A stretch of 64,000 nucleotides of DNA from Labrenzia sp. 011 (GCF_003075075.1 NZ_QCYM01000004.1:1-64000), one strand, 5' to 3'; positions 41,753 to 51,275 are shown, counted from the first letter of the stretch. Translations and numbers: made by a program. Notes: generated by a model not told the origin, from the letters alone.

Positions 41753-44700
41753 GCGCCGGGCACTCCTCATTCGGCGGCATGACACGTGTGTTCGTCAGCC
41801 GGCCCATTCTCGCGTTCGTTCTGAACCTTCTGATCATCATCGCCGGCCTTGCCGCCCTGATGGGGCTGGAAGTGCGCGAGATGCCCGATGTCGATCAGCC
41901 GTCCCTTTCCGTGCGCACCACGTATGATGGTGCCGCGGCGGATGTCGTCGACCGCGAGGTCACGTCTGTCCTCGAGGACGCCTTCGGCGCCCTTGACGGC
42001 GTCAAGGCGATATCGTCCACGTCGAGCTACGGGTACAGCAGGATCACGCTGGATCTGACCAGCAACACGGACGTGGATATTGCCGCGAATGAGGCGCGTG
42101 AAATCGTATCCCAGACGTCCCGGGATCTTCCGGACGACATCGATGAGCCGACGGTGCGCAAGAGCGATGCGGATGCCGACCCCATCATCCGGCTGTCCCT
42201 TTCCGGCAACCGGAGCATGGCGGAGCTCACCCTGCTTGCGGAAGGGCGCATTACGGACCGGTTGTCGTTGATCGAGGGCATTGCCGAGGTCACGATCACC
42301 GGCACCCAGGCGGATGAGTTCCGCATCACCGTCTTCATGCCCGCCCTGCTCTCACGCGGGCTGACACTGGAAGATGTCAGCACGACGCTTGAAACCCTGC
42401 GCAATGATTATGCGCTCGGTTCGGTCGACAGCGCCGCCAACACGACGGTTCTTCGCTCCGTCAGCCCGGATGTGACTGCGGAACTGATCGGCGGACTGCG
42501 GATCAATGCCACCACCCGTGTTTCCGATGTGGCACTGGTCCAGTTGACAGGCGAGGAAAGGGATGCCTACGCGCGGTCCAACGGCCGCCCGTCCATCGGT
42601 ATCGATATCGTGCGCCAATCCGTCGGCAACACGCTGACGATCTCTCAGGAGGTGCGCCAGGCGGTTGAGGAACTGAAAACCCAGTTGCCGACCGATGTGA
42701 CGCTGAACGTCATGACTGATGACGGCGTGTTCATCGAGGGTTCCATCAAGGAAGTGACGACCTCCATCCTCATGGCCATCGGCATCGTGATTGCCGTGAT
42801 CTTCCTGTTCCTGCGTTCCTGGCGTGCCACGCTTATTCCGGCCGTGGCCATACCGGTCGCCCTCATCGGCACCCTGGGGGCAATCTGGCTGGTGGGTTTT
42901 TCCGTCAATACCATCAGTCTGCTTGCCCTGGTTCTCGCCAGCGGCATGGTTGTGGACGATGCGATCGTCGTGGTCGAAAACATCGTTCGCAGACGACATG
43001 AGGGCGAAGGCGCCCGCCTTGCGGCGGTGAACGGGTCGAACGAGGTTTTCTTCGCCGTCATTTCCACGACCGCCACGCTCGCTGCCGTCTTCATTCCCAT
43101 TTCTTTCCTGCCCGGTCAGGCGGGAGGGGTTTTCTCCGAATTCGGATTTGTCCTCGCCTTCTGCGTGACGATATCCTCCGTCGTTGCCCTGACCCTGGTT
43201 CCCATGCTCGCATCGATACTGGATCCGGGAGGCAAGCGCTCGAACCGGCCGTCCGGGGAGGAGGGGAATGGGGCAGACGAAAAGGTGGGAACCGTAACCC
43301 GGGCCTTCCTGTGGCTCATCGACCAGTCGATCCGGCTGCCGCTTCTTACCATCGGCATTGCATTGACGATTGCCGTCTTTGCGATCGGGGCCTCGCAGAA
43401 ACTGACGAGCACGCTGACCCCGCCGGAAGACCGCGGCACCTTTTTCACGATCGTGGCGGGTCCGGTCGGGGCGAACAACGATTACATGAGCGAGCAGGCC
43501 GCGCAGGTGGAGGCCATTCTGCAGCCATACCGGGAAAGCGGCGAAGTGGAAGCCGTCCTGTCCCTGATCGGCAGGGGCGGCGGGACCACCGCATTCGTGA
43601 TCGTCCGTCTGGCCGACTGGTCGGCGCGTGAGCGGTCCCAGCAGGAAATCGGTGCTGACCTGAACCGTGATCTGGCGCAGGTGCCGGGTGTCCGGATCCT
43701 GCTGCGTTCTCCCAATTCTCTCGGTATTCGCGGGGGCGGTTCGGGACTGAAATTCGCGGTGACCGGCAATGATTACGGCCGTCTTGAAGCCGGTGCCGCC
43801 GAACTGATTGCCGCGATGCAGGATGATCCGGTCTTTACCAATCCGCAACTGGCGGAGAACGATACCTCCCCTCAGATCAGCGTCGATATCGATCGGGACC
43901 GGGCCCTGGAGCTCGGCATCGAGCCGGAGACGATCGCCGACATGATCTCGGCGGTTACCGAGGGTCTGACGGCGACTTCCGTGTATCTCAACGGCGAGGA
44001 GGTCGATCTTATGATCCGGGTGGGCGGGAAGCCTGTGGACGACGATGGGGACCTGGAGCGCGTGTTTGCGCGAACCGATGACGGAAGCATCATCCCGTTG
44101 TCGTCGGTAACGCACTTTTCCACCGAACTGGCCCAATCGTCCTATGCGCGTGAAAACGGTTCGCTTGCGATCTCGATCAATGCGAACCTGCCTCCGGACG
44201 TGAGCCTGGGTACGGCTGTCGCGCGAATGAACGAACTTGCGGCGGATATCCTGCCTGACGGCGTGGGCGTCACGCTGCTCGGGGAGGCGGCGGAGCTGGA
44301 ATCCGGCAAGTCCGGAACCTACGCCATCTTTGCCATCGCCGGACTGATCGTCCTGCTGGTGCTTGCCGCCCAGTTCGAGAGCTTCGTCAGCGCCACCATC
44401 ATAATGCTCACGGTGCCCTTCGGTCTGGCGGCTGCCATGATGGCGATCACCCTCAGTGGAGGGACGCTGAACTATTACAGTCAGATAGGTCTGGTGATGC
44501 TGATCGGCGTGATGGCGAAGAACGGTATCCTGATCGTCGAGTTTGCCGATCTCCTGCGGGAGAAGGGGCAGGATATCGACAGCGCCATCCGCAACGCGGT
44601 CAGGCTCCGTCTCCGGCCTGTCATGATGACCATGGTCTCCACTGTCTTCGGTGGATTGCCGCTCATCCTGACGTCCGGTGCCGGGGCGGAAGCGCGGATT

Positions 44701-44865
44701 GCCGTCGGCTGGGTTGTCGTTGGCGGTCTCGGATTTGCCACCATTTTCACGCTGTTTCTCACGCCGGTGCTCTATCGGTGGATCGCGCCTCTGGGCGGTG
44801 CGCCCGGCGCGGCACACAGGAAGCTGCTGGCCGAAGTCGGGCAACCGGCTGAAATCAGTGCCTGA
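41749..44865 (+). CDS. RND multidrug efflux pump, inner-membrane permease
   Basis: 1038 residues, standard for hydrophobe/amphiphile RND pumps. There are twelve membrane helices with two large periplasmic loops. The proton-relay motif GMVVDDAIVVVENI (TM4) and the late GVMAKNGILIVEFA (TM10-11) are intact. RPILAFVLNLLIIIAGLAAL forms the first helix. Substrate range cannot be read from sequence. The upstream MauG-like operon and downstream two-component system leave regulation open. Confidence 0.95.
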   Translation: MSAGHSSFGGMTRVFVSRPILAFVLNLLIIIAGLAALMGLEVREMPDVDQPSLSVRTTYDGAAADVVDREVTSVLEDAFGALDGVKAISSTSSYGYSRITLDLTSNTDVDIAANEAREIVSQTSRDLPDDIDEPTVRKSDADADPIIRLSLSGNRSMAELTLLAEGRITDRLSLIEGIAEVTITGTQADEFRITVFMPALLSRGLTLEDVSTTLETLRNDYALGSVDSAANTTVLRSVSPDVTAELIGGLRINATTRVSDVALVQLTGEERDAYARSNGRPSIGIDIVRQSVGNTLTISQEVRQAVEELKTQLPTDVTLNVMTDDGVFIEGSIKEVTTSILMAIGIVIAVIFLFLRSWRATLIPAVAIPVALIGTLGAIWLVGFSVNTISLLALVLASGMVVDDAIVVVENIVRRRHEGEGARLAAVNGSNEVFFAVISTTATLAAVFIPISFLPGQAGGVFSEFGFVLAFCVTISSVVALTLVPMLASILDPGGKRSNRPSGEEGNGADEKVGTVTRAFLWLIDQSIRLPLLTIGIALTIAVFAIGASQKLTSTLTPPEDRGTFFTIVAGPVGANNDYMSEQAAQVEAILQPYRESGEVEAVLSLIGRGGGTTAFVIVRLADWSARERSQQEIGADLNRDLAQVPGVRILLRSPNSLGIRGGGSGLKFAVTGNDYGRLEAGAAELIAAMQDDPVFTNPQLAENDTSPQISVDIDRDRALELGIEPETIADMISAVTEGLTATSVYLNGEEVDLMIRVGGKPVDDDGDLERVFARTDDGSIIPLSSVTHFSTELAQSSYARENGSLAISINANLPPDVSLGTAVARMNELAADILPDGVGVTLLGEAAELESGKSGTYAIFAIAGLIVLLVLAAQFESFVSATIIMLTVPFGLAAAMMAITLSGGTLNYYSQIGLVMLIGVMAKNGILIVEFADLLREKGQDIDSAIRNAVRLRLRPVMMTMVSTVFGGLPLILTSGAGAEARIAVGWVVVGGLGFATIFTLFLTPVLYRWIAPLGGAPGAAHRKLLAEVGQPAEISA

Positions 44866-44959
44866 GCAGGCGTGAACCGCTCCAGATCCGGGTGCCGGTC
44901 GATTGCGACCATGCAACGGGCATGACGGCTGCGCCGGGGCATCGAGGTCCAGACCGGGA

Positions 44960-44985
44960 AGCCCGCAGGAGCTTGCGGGCTTTCT
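44960..44985 (+). terminator. Rho-independent terminator of the RND operon
   Basis: AGCCCGCA-GGAGCT-TGCGGGCT followed by TTCTC. A further GC-rich stem (GCCACCC/GGGTGGC, 45080-45114) lies beyond it and may stop the convergent small gene. Confidence 0.7.
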
Positions 44986-45134
44986 CATCGGATGCTCCCG
45001 TAACCCGGGATCCGCAGCAGCAGCCGGCGACAGCCCTGTTCCGACCCTCTCCATGACAGGTGACTGTCGACGCGTTGCAGCCACCCGGTCACCCCCGGGG
45101 ACCTGCAGGGTGGCGGAGACCCGTCGCACAGCTC

Positions 45135-45488
45135 CTATCCCCCCACCGGGGATGCGGGGAGGTCTTTCCCCGCAGCCCGGGGCGGCATCGCCGGGCCCAT
45201 CAGCGAATGCGAACAACCGCTGACCGTCTGTGCGTCCCGGACGGATGCGGGGATAAATCCCGGCAGCCGGTCCGACTTCTTCAGCGCCGGCATTTCCTCC
45301 AACACTTCGCCGCCGGTTCCGAAGCTCATGCCGGAGTGCAACAGGTCAGCGATGGTCTCGGTGCCTACGTTCTGAAGAATGCTTCCTGCACCGGTCAGAA
45401 AAATGACCAGCAACTTGATCAGGCGTGTCCGGCGCTTGCTGTCCTCTATGGCTTGATAGGTGTTCGGATCACGTTCTTCCGGTTTCAT
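45135..45488 (-). CDS. Small membrane/secreted protein A, paralogue of the 46027 gene
   Basis: 117 residues, not recognised. The basic N-terminus with SKRRTRLIKLLVIFL forms one membrane or signal segment, followed by SGMSFGTGG and a LKKSD stretch. The same layout (KRRTR, hydrophobic helix, SG-GG, AKSD) occurs in the protein at 46027-46443. The C-terminal 45 residues differ and lack the partner's cysteine-rich tail, so this copy may be worn or retargeted. A 31-base element is shared upstream (27 of 31 identical), so both are likely regulated together. Confidence 0.6.
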   Translation of the reverse strand: MKPEERDPNTYQAIEDSKRRTRLIKLLVIFLTGAGSILQNVGTETIADLLHSGMSFGTGGEVLEEMPALKKSDRLPGFIPASVRDAQTVSGCSHSLMGPAMPPRAAGKDLPASPVGG

Positions 45489-46026
45489 CTGCTTGTTCCT
45501 ACGTTCGTAAGCGACTTGCAGGCTGGAAGATGGTCGGCAATTCGCCAGCCAAAGCGCAGGAAATGTGTCTCAAGCGTGATATTTTCGATCAATTGTGATC
45601 GCCCGAAGGTGGTCTCCGGGGACCGGAGACCAGAAGGTCATCCATCAGTCTTTGTGTCGCGAGTTGCGACCAGGCAGGATATGGCGGATGGCTGCCTTGG
45701 GAGCGGCGGGCCGGTTGTGGGGGGCTTCCGGTCGACGGACGCGATACGGCTCCGATGTCGTCGACAGGCCTGAGGGCGGCCGGTCTGATTTCCATCGAGG
45801 GGCCTGGAACCGGTGATCGGGCAAATGGCAAAGCCGTCCGGGGATGCCCCGGGCGGCTTGCTTTTCATGGACGACCATATTCGCCCGGATCAATTGTCCT
45901 GGAGCGCAACCGTCCGAAGGTTCCATTCAGGCCGCATGGGGAAGGCGAGGGTGATCGCGCTGACTGCGCTTGAATGCAACACGCTTCGGGGTTTCCGTCC
46001 GGTCTGTTTTCGTGACGGATGGCAGC
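45489..46026. other. Gap between the two paralogous small genes
   Basis: 538 bases. Only the shared upstream element at 45537-45567 stands out. Several short ORFs cross the gap, but none has a ribosome site, domain or homologue that I can recognise. Confidence 0.5.
45537..45567 (-). promoter_or_regulatory. Shared upstream element, copy A
   Basis: On the minus strand it begins CACATTTCCTGCG, and it lies 48 bases before the protein A start. It differs from copy B at 4 of 31 positions. Confidence 0.6.
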
Positions 46027-46443
46027 CTATCCCCGAGGGGGCGGTGCGTCGTTCGGAAAACAGGCTGAAACTCCCTTCTGAACTTGCGTGCAGGTTCCGG
46101 AGATCGTCTGGTTGCGGCGCGGGTCATTGAAGGAACAGGGTGTTTGTTCCTGCTGGTTCGCACATGCTGCGATCGCTTCTTCGGGAACGCGGCGGGGCCT
46201 CTGGTTATTGGCTGCCATGAGGCCGTCGGACTTCGCCAGTATCGTAAGTCCGTTCAGCGTGCTGCCGCCGGCGGTCGAGCCAGAGTCGAAAAACAGGGTG
46301 TCCTCTCCCCTGACAATGCTTGCCGCCTGTAAGCCGCACCCGGTTACGACCATGAGAGCGATCGCAAATCTGAACCGGCGCGTGCGGCGCTTCCTGCGTG
46401 TGACGTCATTTTTTTCGGCTGGGGTGAGTTCTTCCGGGGTCAT
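46027..46443 (-). CDS. Small secreted Cys-rich protein B
   Basis: 138 residues. The basic start TRRKRRTRRFRF leads into one hydrophobic segment (about 25-45), so it is anchored or exported. The C-terminal part has cysteines in IAACANQQEQTPCSFND, ISGTCTQVQ and VSACFPN, a pattern seen in small exported proteins near YHYH and two-component genes. It lies downstream of the response regulator on the same strand (96-base gap) and carries its own copy of the shared element, so it probably has its own promoter. Function unknown; metal binding is plausible. Confidence 0.72.
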   Translation of the reverse strand: MTPEELTPAEKNDVTRRKRRTRRFRFAIALMVVTGCGLQAASIVRGEDTLFFDSGSTAGGSTLNGLTILAKSDGLMAANNQRPRRVPEEAIAACANQQEQTPCSFNDPRRNQTISGTCTQVQKGVSACFPNDAPPPRG

Positions 46444-46489
46444 GCTTCAGATCCTTCGTTCCGAGGTGTATGCAGCGGGAAAATGAACC

Positions 46490-46520
46490 GCAAATCGCCA
46501 GCGAAAACGCAGGAAATATG
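46490..46520 (-). promoter_or_regulatory. Shared upstream element, copy B
   Basis: On the minus strand it begins CATATTTCCTGCG, and it lies 46 bases before the protein B start. The conserved distance to both genes suggests a promoter or operator. Confidence 0.6.
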
Positions 46521-46539
46521 GCCGAATCGTGTTTTTTAC

Positions 46540-47238
46540 TTATTCCGGATCGAAGGAATATCCCACTCCGTAGACGGAGCGGATCGGGTCCCAGTCTCCG
46601 GTGGATTTGATCTTGTGGCGTATATTCTTGATGTGACTGTCGATCGTCCGGTCAAAAATTTCGCTGTCCTGGGGAAAGGCGAGATCGAGCAGCTGCGATC
46701 TGGAAAAGACACGGCCGGGACGCCTGTAAAGCGCCTCGAGCAGCTGGAATTCGCGTCTGGTCAGATTGAGCAGTTTTCCGTCCAGTCTGGCAATCCAGCC
46801 GGTGGTGTCTATGGAGAGCCTCGAGGAGGAGGATCCGGCTTCCGTTGAAGCGCCACGCGATCTGCGCAGGACCGTGCGGGCCCGGGCAATCAGCTCCCGC
46901 GGAGAAAACGGCTTGCAAAGATAGTCGTCGGCGCCCAGTTCCAGGCCGATCAGGCGATCTATTTCCTCCACCTTTGCCGTGACCATGATGATCGCCACGT
47001 CGGAGGACTGACGGACCTCGCGGCAAATCTCCAATCCGTCCTTGCCCGGCAGCATCAGGTCAAGCACGATCAGGTCGTAGGATCCGCAGAGAATGGCTTC
47101 GACGGCCGGTGTTCCGTGATCCAGATGATCGACAGCCATATCGGCGTCGATGAAATAGTCGCGCATGATTTCCGCAAGGGCGGTTTCATCTTCGACGACC
47201 AGGACTCTCGGAGCTATCTTTTCTTCTTCTTCAGGCAT
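46540..47238 (-). CDS. OmpR/PhoB family response regulator
   Basis: 232 residues from the ATG at 47238. The receiver domain has acidic pocket VEDE, phospho-Asp in LIVLDLMLPG, Thr in IIMVTAK, and Lys in YLCKPFSP. The C-terminal winged helix has LTRREFQLLEALYRRPGRVFSRSQLL and IDSHIKNIRHKI. It overlaps the histidine kinase end by eight bases. Neighbouring satellite genes share an upstream element, which is the best candidate for its binding site. The architecture is BaeR/CpxR-like; the signal is unknown. Confidence 0.94.
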   Translation of the reverse strand: MPEEEEKIAPRVLVVEDETALAEIMRDYFIDADMAVDHLDHGTPAVEAILCGSYDLIVLDLMLPGKDGLEICREVRQSSDVAIIMVTAKVEEIDRLIGLELGADDYLCKPFSPRELIARARTVLRRSRGASTEAGSSSSRLSIDTTGWIARLDGKLLNLTRREFQLLEALYRRPGRVFSRSQLLDLAFPQDSEIFDRTIDSHIKNIRHKIKSTGDWDPIRSVYGVGYSFDPE

Positions 47239-48709
47239 TTCGAAGGTCTTGCAATTGTGCGCTGTGCAGCGGCAGAGTGAGGGCGATACGCAATCCGCCG
47301 AGGTCGGAGAAGGACGCAGCGATAGTGCCGCCGTGGGCCGCGACGATCGTCTCGCAAATGGACAGTCCCAGCCCGGATCCGCCAAAAACACGCGAACGGG
47401 AGGTCTCCTCGCGGTAGAAGCGCTGGAACAATTTGGGCATGGATGTCCTGGCCGGAGACGGAGACGTATCTTCTATCACGAGCTTCGCCCGGTGATCCGA
47501 AACGCTCGCCTGGATCTGGATCTGACCCGGTGCATCGGTATATCGGCGTGAATTTTCAAGAAGGTTGTCCAGCAGTTGCCCGATCCTTGTCGGATCGCAG
47601 GCAATCGAAACGCCAGGCTCCAGGAACAGGGTCAGCGTGAGCCCCTCTTTCTCAATTCTCAATCGCGCCCTTTCGACGGCCTCGTTCACAAGTTTCGACA
47701 GGTCATGCCGGTTCGGATCGATTTCGATGTGACCTTCCTGGGTGCGCGCGAGAGAGTTGAGATCGTGGACAAGGGCGGAAAGACGCATGACGGAGGCGTG
47801 CAGTCCCGCCAGTGTTTTCGGATCCGGTTTCCGGATGCCGTCCTGAAGCGCCTCGATTTCCGCCCGCAGAAGGCTTACGGGCGTCTGGAGTTCATGAGAG
47901 GTGTTTGAGACCCAGAGGCGTTCGGCCTTTTCCTTGTTTTCGAGATTCTCGGCGAGTGAATTGAAATCGTCTATCAGGGCTCCCAGTTCATCCTGACGAT
48001 TGTTGACGATGCGCGTTGCGAACCTTCCATCGGCCAGGGCATTGGCGCCTTCCGCAAGGAGGTTGACCGGTGTCAGAATTTGCCGGGCCAGGACGAAGGC
48101 GGCGATCAACGACAATGCAATGGCGGCCACGGAAACGACTATCAGCGATTTCGTCTGGCCTTCAAGAAAGACGGCATCCGCGGGGCCGGCGCCGCCGAGA
48201 GGGGCGGTCATGCCCAGCCAGCCAAGCGGCCTGGAGCTCGCGCCCGTGGTGCTGTCGGCATTGTCCGGAGCCGGGATCGGCCGTTTGGCGAAGCGGGTGC
48301 CGGAAGGCGCCGAGCCGATGAGGATCTCGCCATTGGCATCAAGGAGGATGATTCGGTCGGACAGCTGTTTCAGGTCAAAAGCCGGCCGCGGCCCGGGAGG
48401 CATCGGTCCTTCGGCACCGGCCGGGGGATGGCGCGGTTCCCCCGTCCTGAAGTTGTCGACGACGAATTCATGCCAGGACGCGTGCGATGCCACGAGATCG
48501 GGCCACCCCGGGTTTTCCGGATCATATGAGGCCGTCAGGGCCTGCTCCAGGGATTGCAGCCGACCAATCTCCTCCTGGAGAACATATTGCGCAAATCCTT
48601 CACGCATGCTCATGACGACAAGGAGCGCCATGGCGGCTACGATTGTCGCGGATGTCGCCCCTATTGCGATGAACAGCTTGCTGGTGAGGGAAAGTTTGCG
48701 CCAAAACAT
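47231..48709 (-). CDS. Membrane histidine kinase (BaeS/EnvZ type)
   Basis: 492 residues from the ATG at 48709. Two membrane helices (about 10-35 and 185-210) enclose a periplasmic sensor of about 150 residues with Pro-rich stretches. HAMP follows, then the phospho-His in SNTSHELQTPVSLL, the N-box LLDNLLENSRRY and the G2-box GGSGLGLSICETIVAAHGG. The G1 box reads DTSPSP, where most kinases have DxGxG, so nucleotide binding may be altered, though BaeS-like enzymes also vary here. It is divergent from the YHYH gene. Confidence 0.92.
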   Translation of the reverse strand: MFWRKLSLTSKLFIAIGATSATIVAAMALLVVMSMREGFAQYVLQEEIGRLQSLEQALTASYDPENPGWPDLVASHASWHEFVVDNFRTGEPRHPPAGAEGPMPPGPRPAFDLKQLSDRIILLDANGEILIGSAPSGTRFAKRPIPAPDNADSTTGASSRPLGWLGMTAPLGGAGPADAVFLEGQTKSLIVVSVAAIALSLIAAFVLARQILTPVNLLAEGANALADGRFATRIVNNRQDELGALIDDFNSLAENLENKEKAERLWVSNTSHELQTPVSLLRAEIEALQDGIRKPDPKTLAGLHASVMRLSALVHDLNSLARTQEGHIEIDPNRHDLSKLVNEAVERARLRIEKEGLTLTLFLEPGVSIACDPTRIGQLLDNLLENSRRYTDAPGQIQIQASVSDHRAKLVIEDTSPSPARTSMPKLFQRFYREETSRSRVFGGSGLGLSICETIVAAHGGTIAASFSDLGGLRIALTLPLHSAQLQDLRNA

Positions 48710-48829
48710 ATGGAACTCGTGACCGGCAATTGTGGAGGGAACATGGAGATCATGTCCGCAAGGGAAGGCGAGCAAGAAAAATGAGCTCTCTTTCAAGAGT
48801 TCTGGGACATGCCGGTGCGGAGATGGCGA

Positions 48830-48860
48830 CATATTTCCTGCATCCTGTCTTCACATTGTC
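48830..48860 (+). promoter_or_regulatory. Shared upstream element, copy at the YHYH gene
   Basis: CATATTTCCTGC at 48830-48841 repeats the start of copies A and B. The rest is less conserved. It lies 34 bases before the YHYH ATG, inside the kinase/YHYH divergent gap. Confidence 0.5.
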
Positions 48861-48894
48861 ATGCAATGTGGCACGCCAACAAAAGGAGCCGGAC

Positions 48895-49902
48895 ATGCAT
48901 TTCAAAAAGCGGATCGCAGTCGCCCTGCTGGTGGCGGGCGGGGTTTCACAGACGGCCTTCGCTGACGATGAGACAGAACGTCTGGCGGAAATCTCCGCCT
49001 ATTTCACGTCAGCGAACCTTCTGAAGCCGATCACGGTGGTCGACTGCACATTGTCCGGGGGCACCACGACCCGCTGTGCGTCCATTACCACCAATGCCGA
49101 ACCGGGCGCCCGGGAAATGGGCCCCTGGTGTCCGGACTCGATCGAAGACGGTGCAGACAAGGGGGGGATATGGCTTGAAAGTGGAAGAAAATATGACGTT
49201 TCGGGCCAGTTCGTAAAACAGCTGGCCGAGTTCTATGAAGACCCGGACTGGCAGCTTTACGATACGCAGACCGGCAAGGTCCACGTCACCGACACGGAAG
49301 AAGCCTGCCGTGCGGCGGCCAGGCCGGATGTGGACGTGAAATATCAAAACTATTGCGTGGAATGCAGCCCCTCCTATCTGGGCGAAGATCATTCGACGAC
49401 TTTTGTCATCCCGTTGGAACCGGTTGAGGCAAAGAAGAGCCTTTGGTTTCTCGATCTGTTCGACAGGCGGAGGCCGCCCGGTTTCGGCGTCGCGTTCGAT
49501 GGTGTGAAACTCGAAGCCCCCGCACCTGTCGATGCGATCCTTGATGCCCATACGCTCGCCCCCTTCGATGACTGTGGTGGGCATGTGAACCCGCATGAGG
49601 GATATCATTATCATGCGGTTACCGGCTGCACGCCCGAGATAGCTGCCGCCGAGGAACATGCTCCGATGATCGGTCTGGCCCTCGATGGTTACGGGATATT
49701 CGCGCAGTTGAACCGGGACGGGAGCGAACCGGCAGGTCTCGATGAATGCCGAGGCCATGAGGAACCGGGGCTCGGATATCACTATCATGCCGACGCGGCC
49801 GGCTCGAACCTGATCATCGGCTGCCTGAAGGCACAACACGGGTGTACGCTGGACGACCCGGACAAAAGCTGCGATGCCAGCGTCAGGCCGGAAAGACCCT
49901 AG
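48895..49902 (+). CDS. Exported YHYH domain protein
   Basis: 335 residues. The signal peptide ends near QTAFAD. Two YHYH motifs are present (HEGYHYHAVTGC and GLGYHYHADAAG) along with ALDGYGIFAQ, the core of the family. At least a dozen cysteines suggest disulfides or metal sites. AAAAGGAG lies 6 bases before the ATG. YHYH proteins have no proven activity; His/Cys content points to metal binding in the periplasm. It is divergent from the kinase and shares an upstream element with the small genes, so it is probably a target of this two-component system. Confidence 0.88.
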   Translation: MHFKKRIAVALLVAGGVSQTAFADDETERLAEISAYFTSANLLKPITVVDCTLSGGTTTRCASITTNAEPGAREMGPWCPDSIEDGADKGGIWLESGRKYDVSGQFVKQLAEFYEDPDWQLYDTQTGKVHVTDTEEACRAAARPDVDVKYQNYCVECSPSYLGEDHSTTFVIPLEPVEAKKSLWFLDLFDRRRPPGFGVAFDGVKLEAPAPVDAILDAHTLAPFDDCGGHVNPHEGYHYHAVTGCTPEIAAAEEHAPMIGLALDGYGIFAQLNRDGSEPAGLDECRGHEEPGLGYHYHADAAGSNLIIGCLKAQHGCTLDDPDKSCDASVRPERP

Positions 49903-50107
49903 GCCGGCAGCCCGGTCAGGCACGCTGATGATACGGGCCGAAGCCGGGTGGGATTCTGATGTTTCGTTCGCGGTCACGGCCTGCCGAGGGGAGACATTGC
50001 GGCGCTCGCCTGAATCGGGCCGGCTGTTGCATCGAGGCGGAAACGAGGCGAACCACCGTCAGACCCTGTCCGGACTTACGGACCCGGCCCGGAGGAGCCG
50101 GTCCCTT

Positions 50108-51106
50108 TCATGTCACCTGCTTCGGTGACAGGCCGAATTCCCGTTTGAAGGCAGTGGAGAAGTTGGCGGGTGAGGAATAGCCGGCCAGATGGGCGGCATC
50201 CGCGATCGTGGCCGAGTCCCGTTCCAGCGCTTCGCGGGCTTTTTCCAGCATGAAGCGGCGGATGAAGCGGGAGGTCGACAGGCCATAGCTGCGCGACAGC
50301 AGGCGCTGCAGGGAATTCTGGCTCATGCCGGTATGCCGGGCGAGTTCTTCCGCCGTCACCCAGTGGCCTTTCTGGCTGCCAAGGTAGTGTTCGATGGCCC
50401 GCAGACGCTGCCGGTCCTGGCCGCTGCCATGGGCTCCCGGATCGCCTTCAGACCGGTTTTCCGAAAAGTGCCGGAAGGCTTCTTCCAGGAGACCGTAGAC
50501 CCGTCCGGCGATATAGAGCCGGTGCTGGAACGGGGACCGGCCCGGTGCGGCGATGATCTGCTCGGCCAGACTGATCGCATGGCTGCTTGGCCACCAGCTC
50601 ATGTGGGTCATGTGTTCCGCGGTGAAGTCCAGGAAGGCCGCATGGTCGGGATCGGTGGCGTCGAGATAGGTCCGCACCCATGCGTGGGACACCGTGATCA
50701 CGACTTTTTTCAGACGGACACCCCGGCGCGCCTGCCGGACAAATTTTTCCGGCCGGTTCTGCGAGTAGACGGTCGCCACCGGCTGCCAGCGCCGGGCGGC
50801 AGCGTCATAGCGCGGCATGGGCACGCGGAACGGCCCCACATAGGCTTCGACTTCCCCCTCGAGGAAGAGCGAGACGCACAAGCGCGGTTCCGTGTCTGAT
50901 TCGATCTTCAGATCATGCAGATCTTCCGCATTGGAACAATGCACGGACAGTCCGTCCTCGATTTTCACGAAATGGATCGCACCGCGCAGAACCGGATCTT
51001 CCGTCTCCAGTCTCGGCCCGAGCCAGCGCACGGGCCGGGTATCCGCATGACGGATAAGGTCTTCCTTGGTGACGTAGTGTCTTTGGTGGTCGGTCGGAAC
51101 AAACAT
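50108..51106 (-). CDS. AraC family regulator, probably of iron-chelate uptake
   Basis: About 332 residues from the ATG at 51106. The C-terminal double HTH spans about 245-330: TAEELARHTGMSQNSLQRLL and TIADAAHLAGYSSPANFSTAFKREFG. The N-terminal 200 residues resemble effector domains of siderophore-type AraC regulators such as PchR, with SLFLEGEVEAYVG in the barrel. No strong ribosome site supports the start; in-frame upstream ATGs (51312) overlap the receptor promoter. It is divergent from a TonB-dependent receptor, the normal layout for such regulators. The ligand is probably the ferric chelate taken up. Confidence 0.85.
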   Translation of the reverse strand: MFVPTDHQRHYVTKEDLIRHADTRPVRWLGPRLETEDPVLRGAIHFVKIEDGLSVHCSNAEDLHDLKIESDTEPRLCVSLFLEGEVEAYVGPFRVPMPRYDAAARRWQPVATVYSQNRPEKFVRQARRGVRLKKVVITVSHAWVRTYLDATDPDHAAFLDFTAEHMTHMSWWPSSHAISLAEQIIAAPGRSPFQHRLYIAGRVYGLLEEAFRHFSENRSEGDPGAHGSGQDRQRLRAIEHYLGSQKGHWVTAEELARHTGMSQNSLQRLLSRSYGLSTSRFIRRFMLEKAREALERDSATIADAAHLAGYSSPANFSTAFKREFGLSPKQVT

Positions 51107-51275
51107 GTCGGTGCCGTATCTCGTGGAGAAAACAAACCGGGATGGTCCGACAATGCCGGTCTGTCCGGCTGTCCAAAGACCCGTCCCGCCGTCCGGTGGG
51201 ATTCGCAAAGGTCTTTGAGTGACAGGCAAACGGATTCGGAATTGTCTGGACCCGGCAAGCCACTTATCAAATACA

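Noticed and set aside
42352-45216. A 954-codon open frame opposite the RND pump
   Set aside because: The RND protein carries intact catalytic motifs on the plus strand; the antisense product has no recognisable fold.
49903-50107. GC-rich inverted repeat around 50081-50108 as a terminator
   Set aside because: The stem is imperfect and has no T tract; not enough to call.
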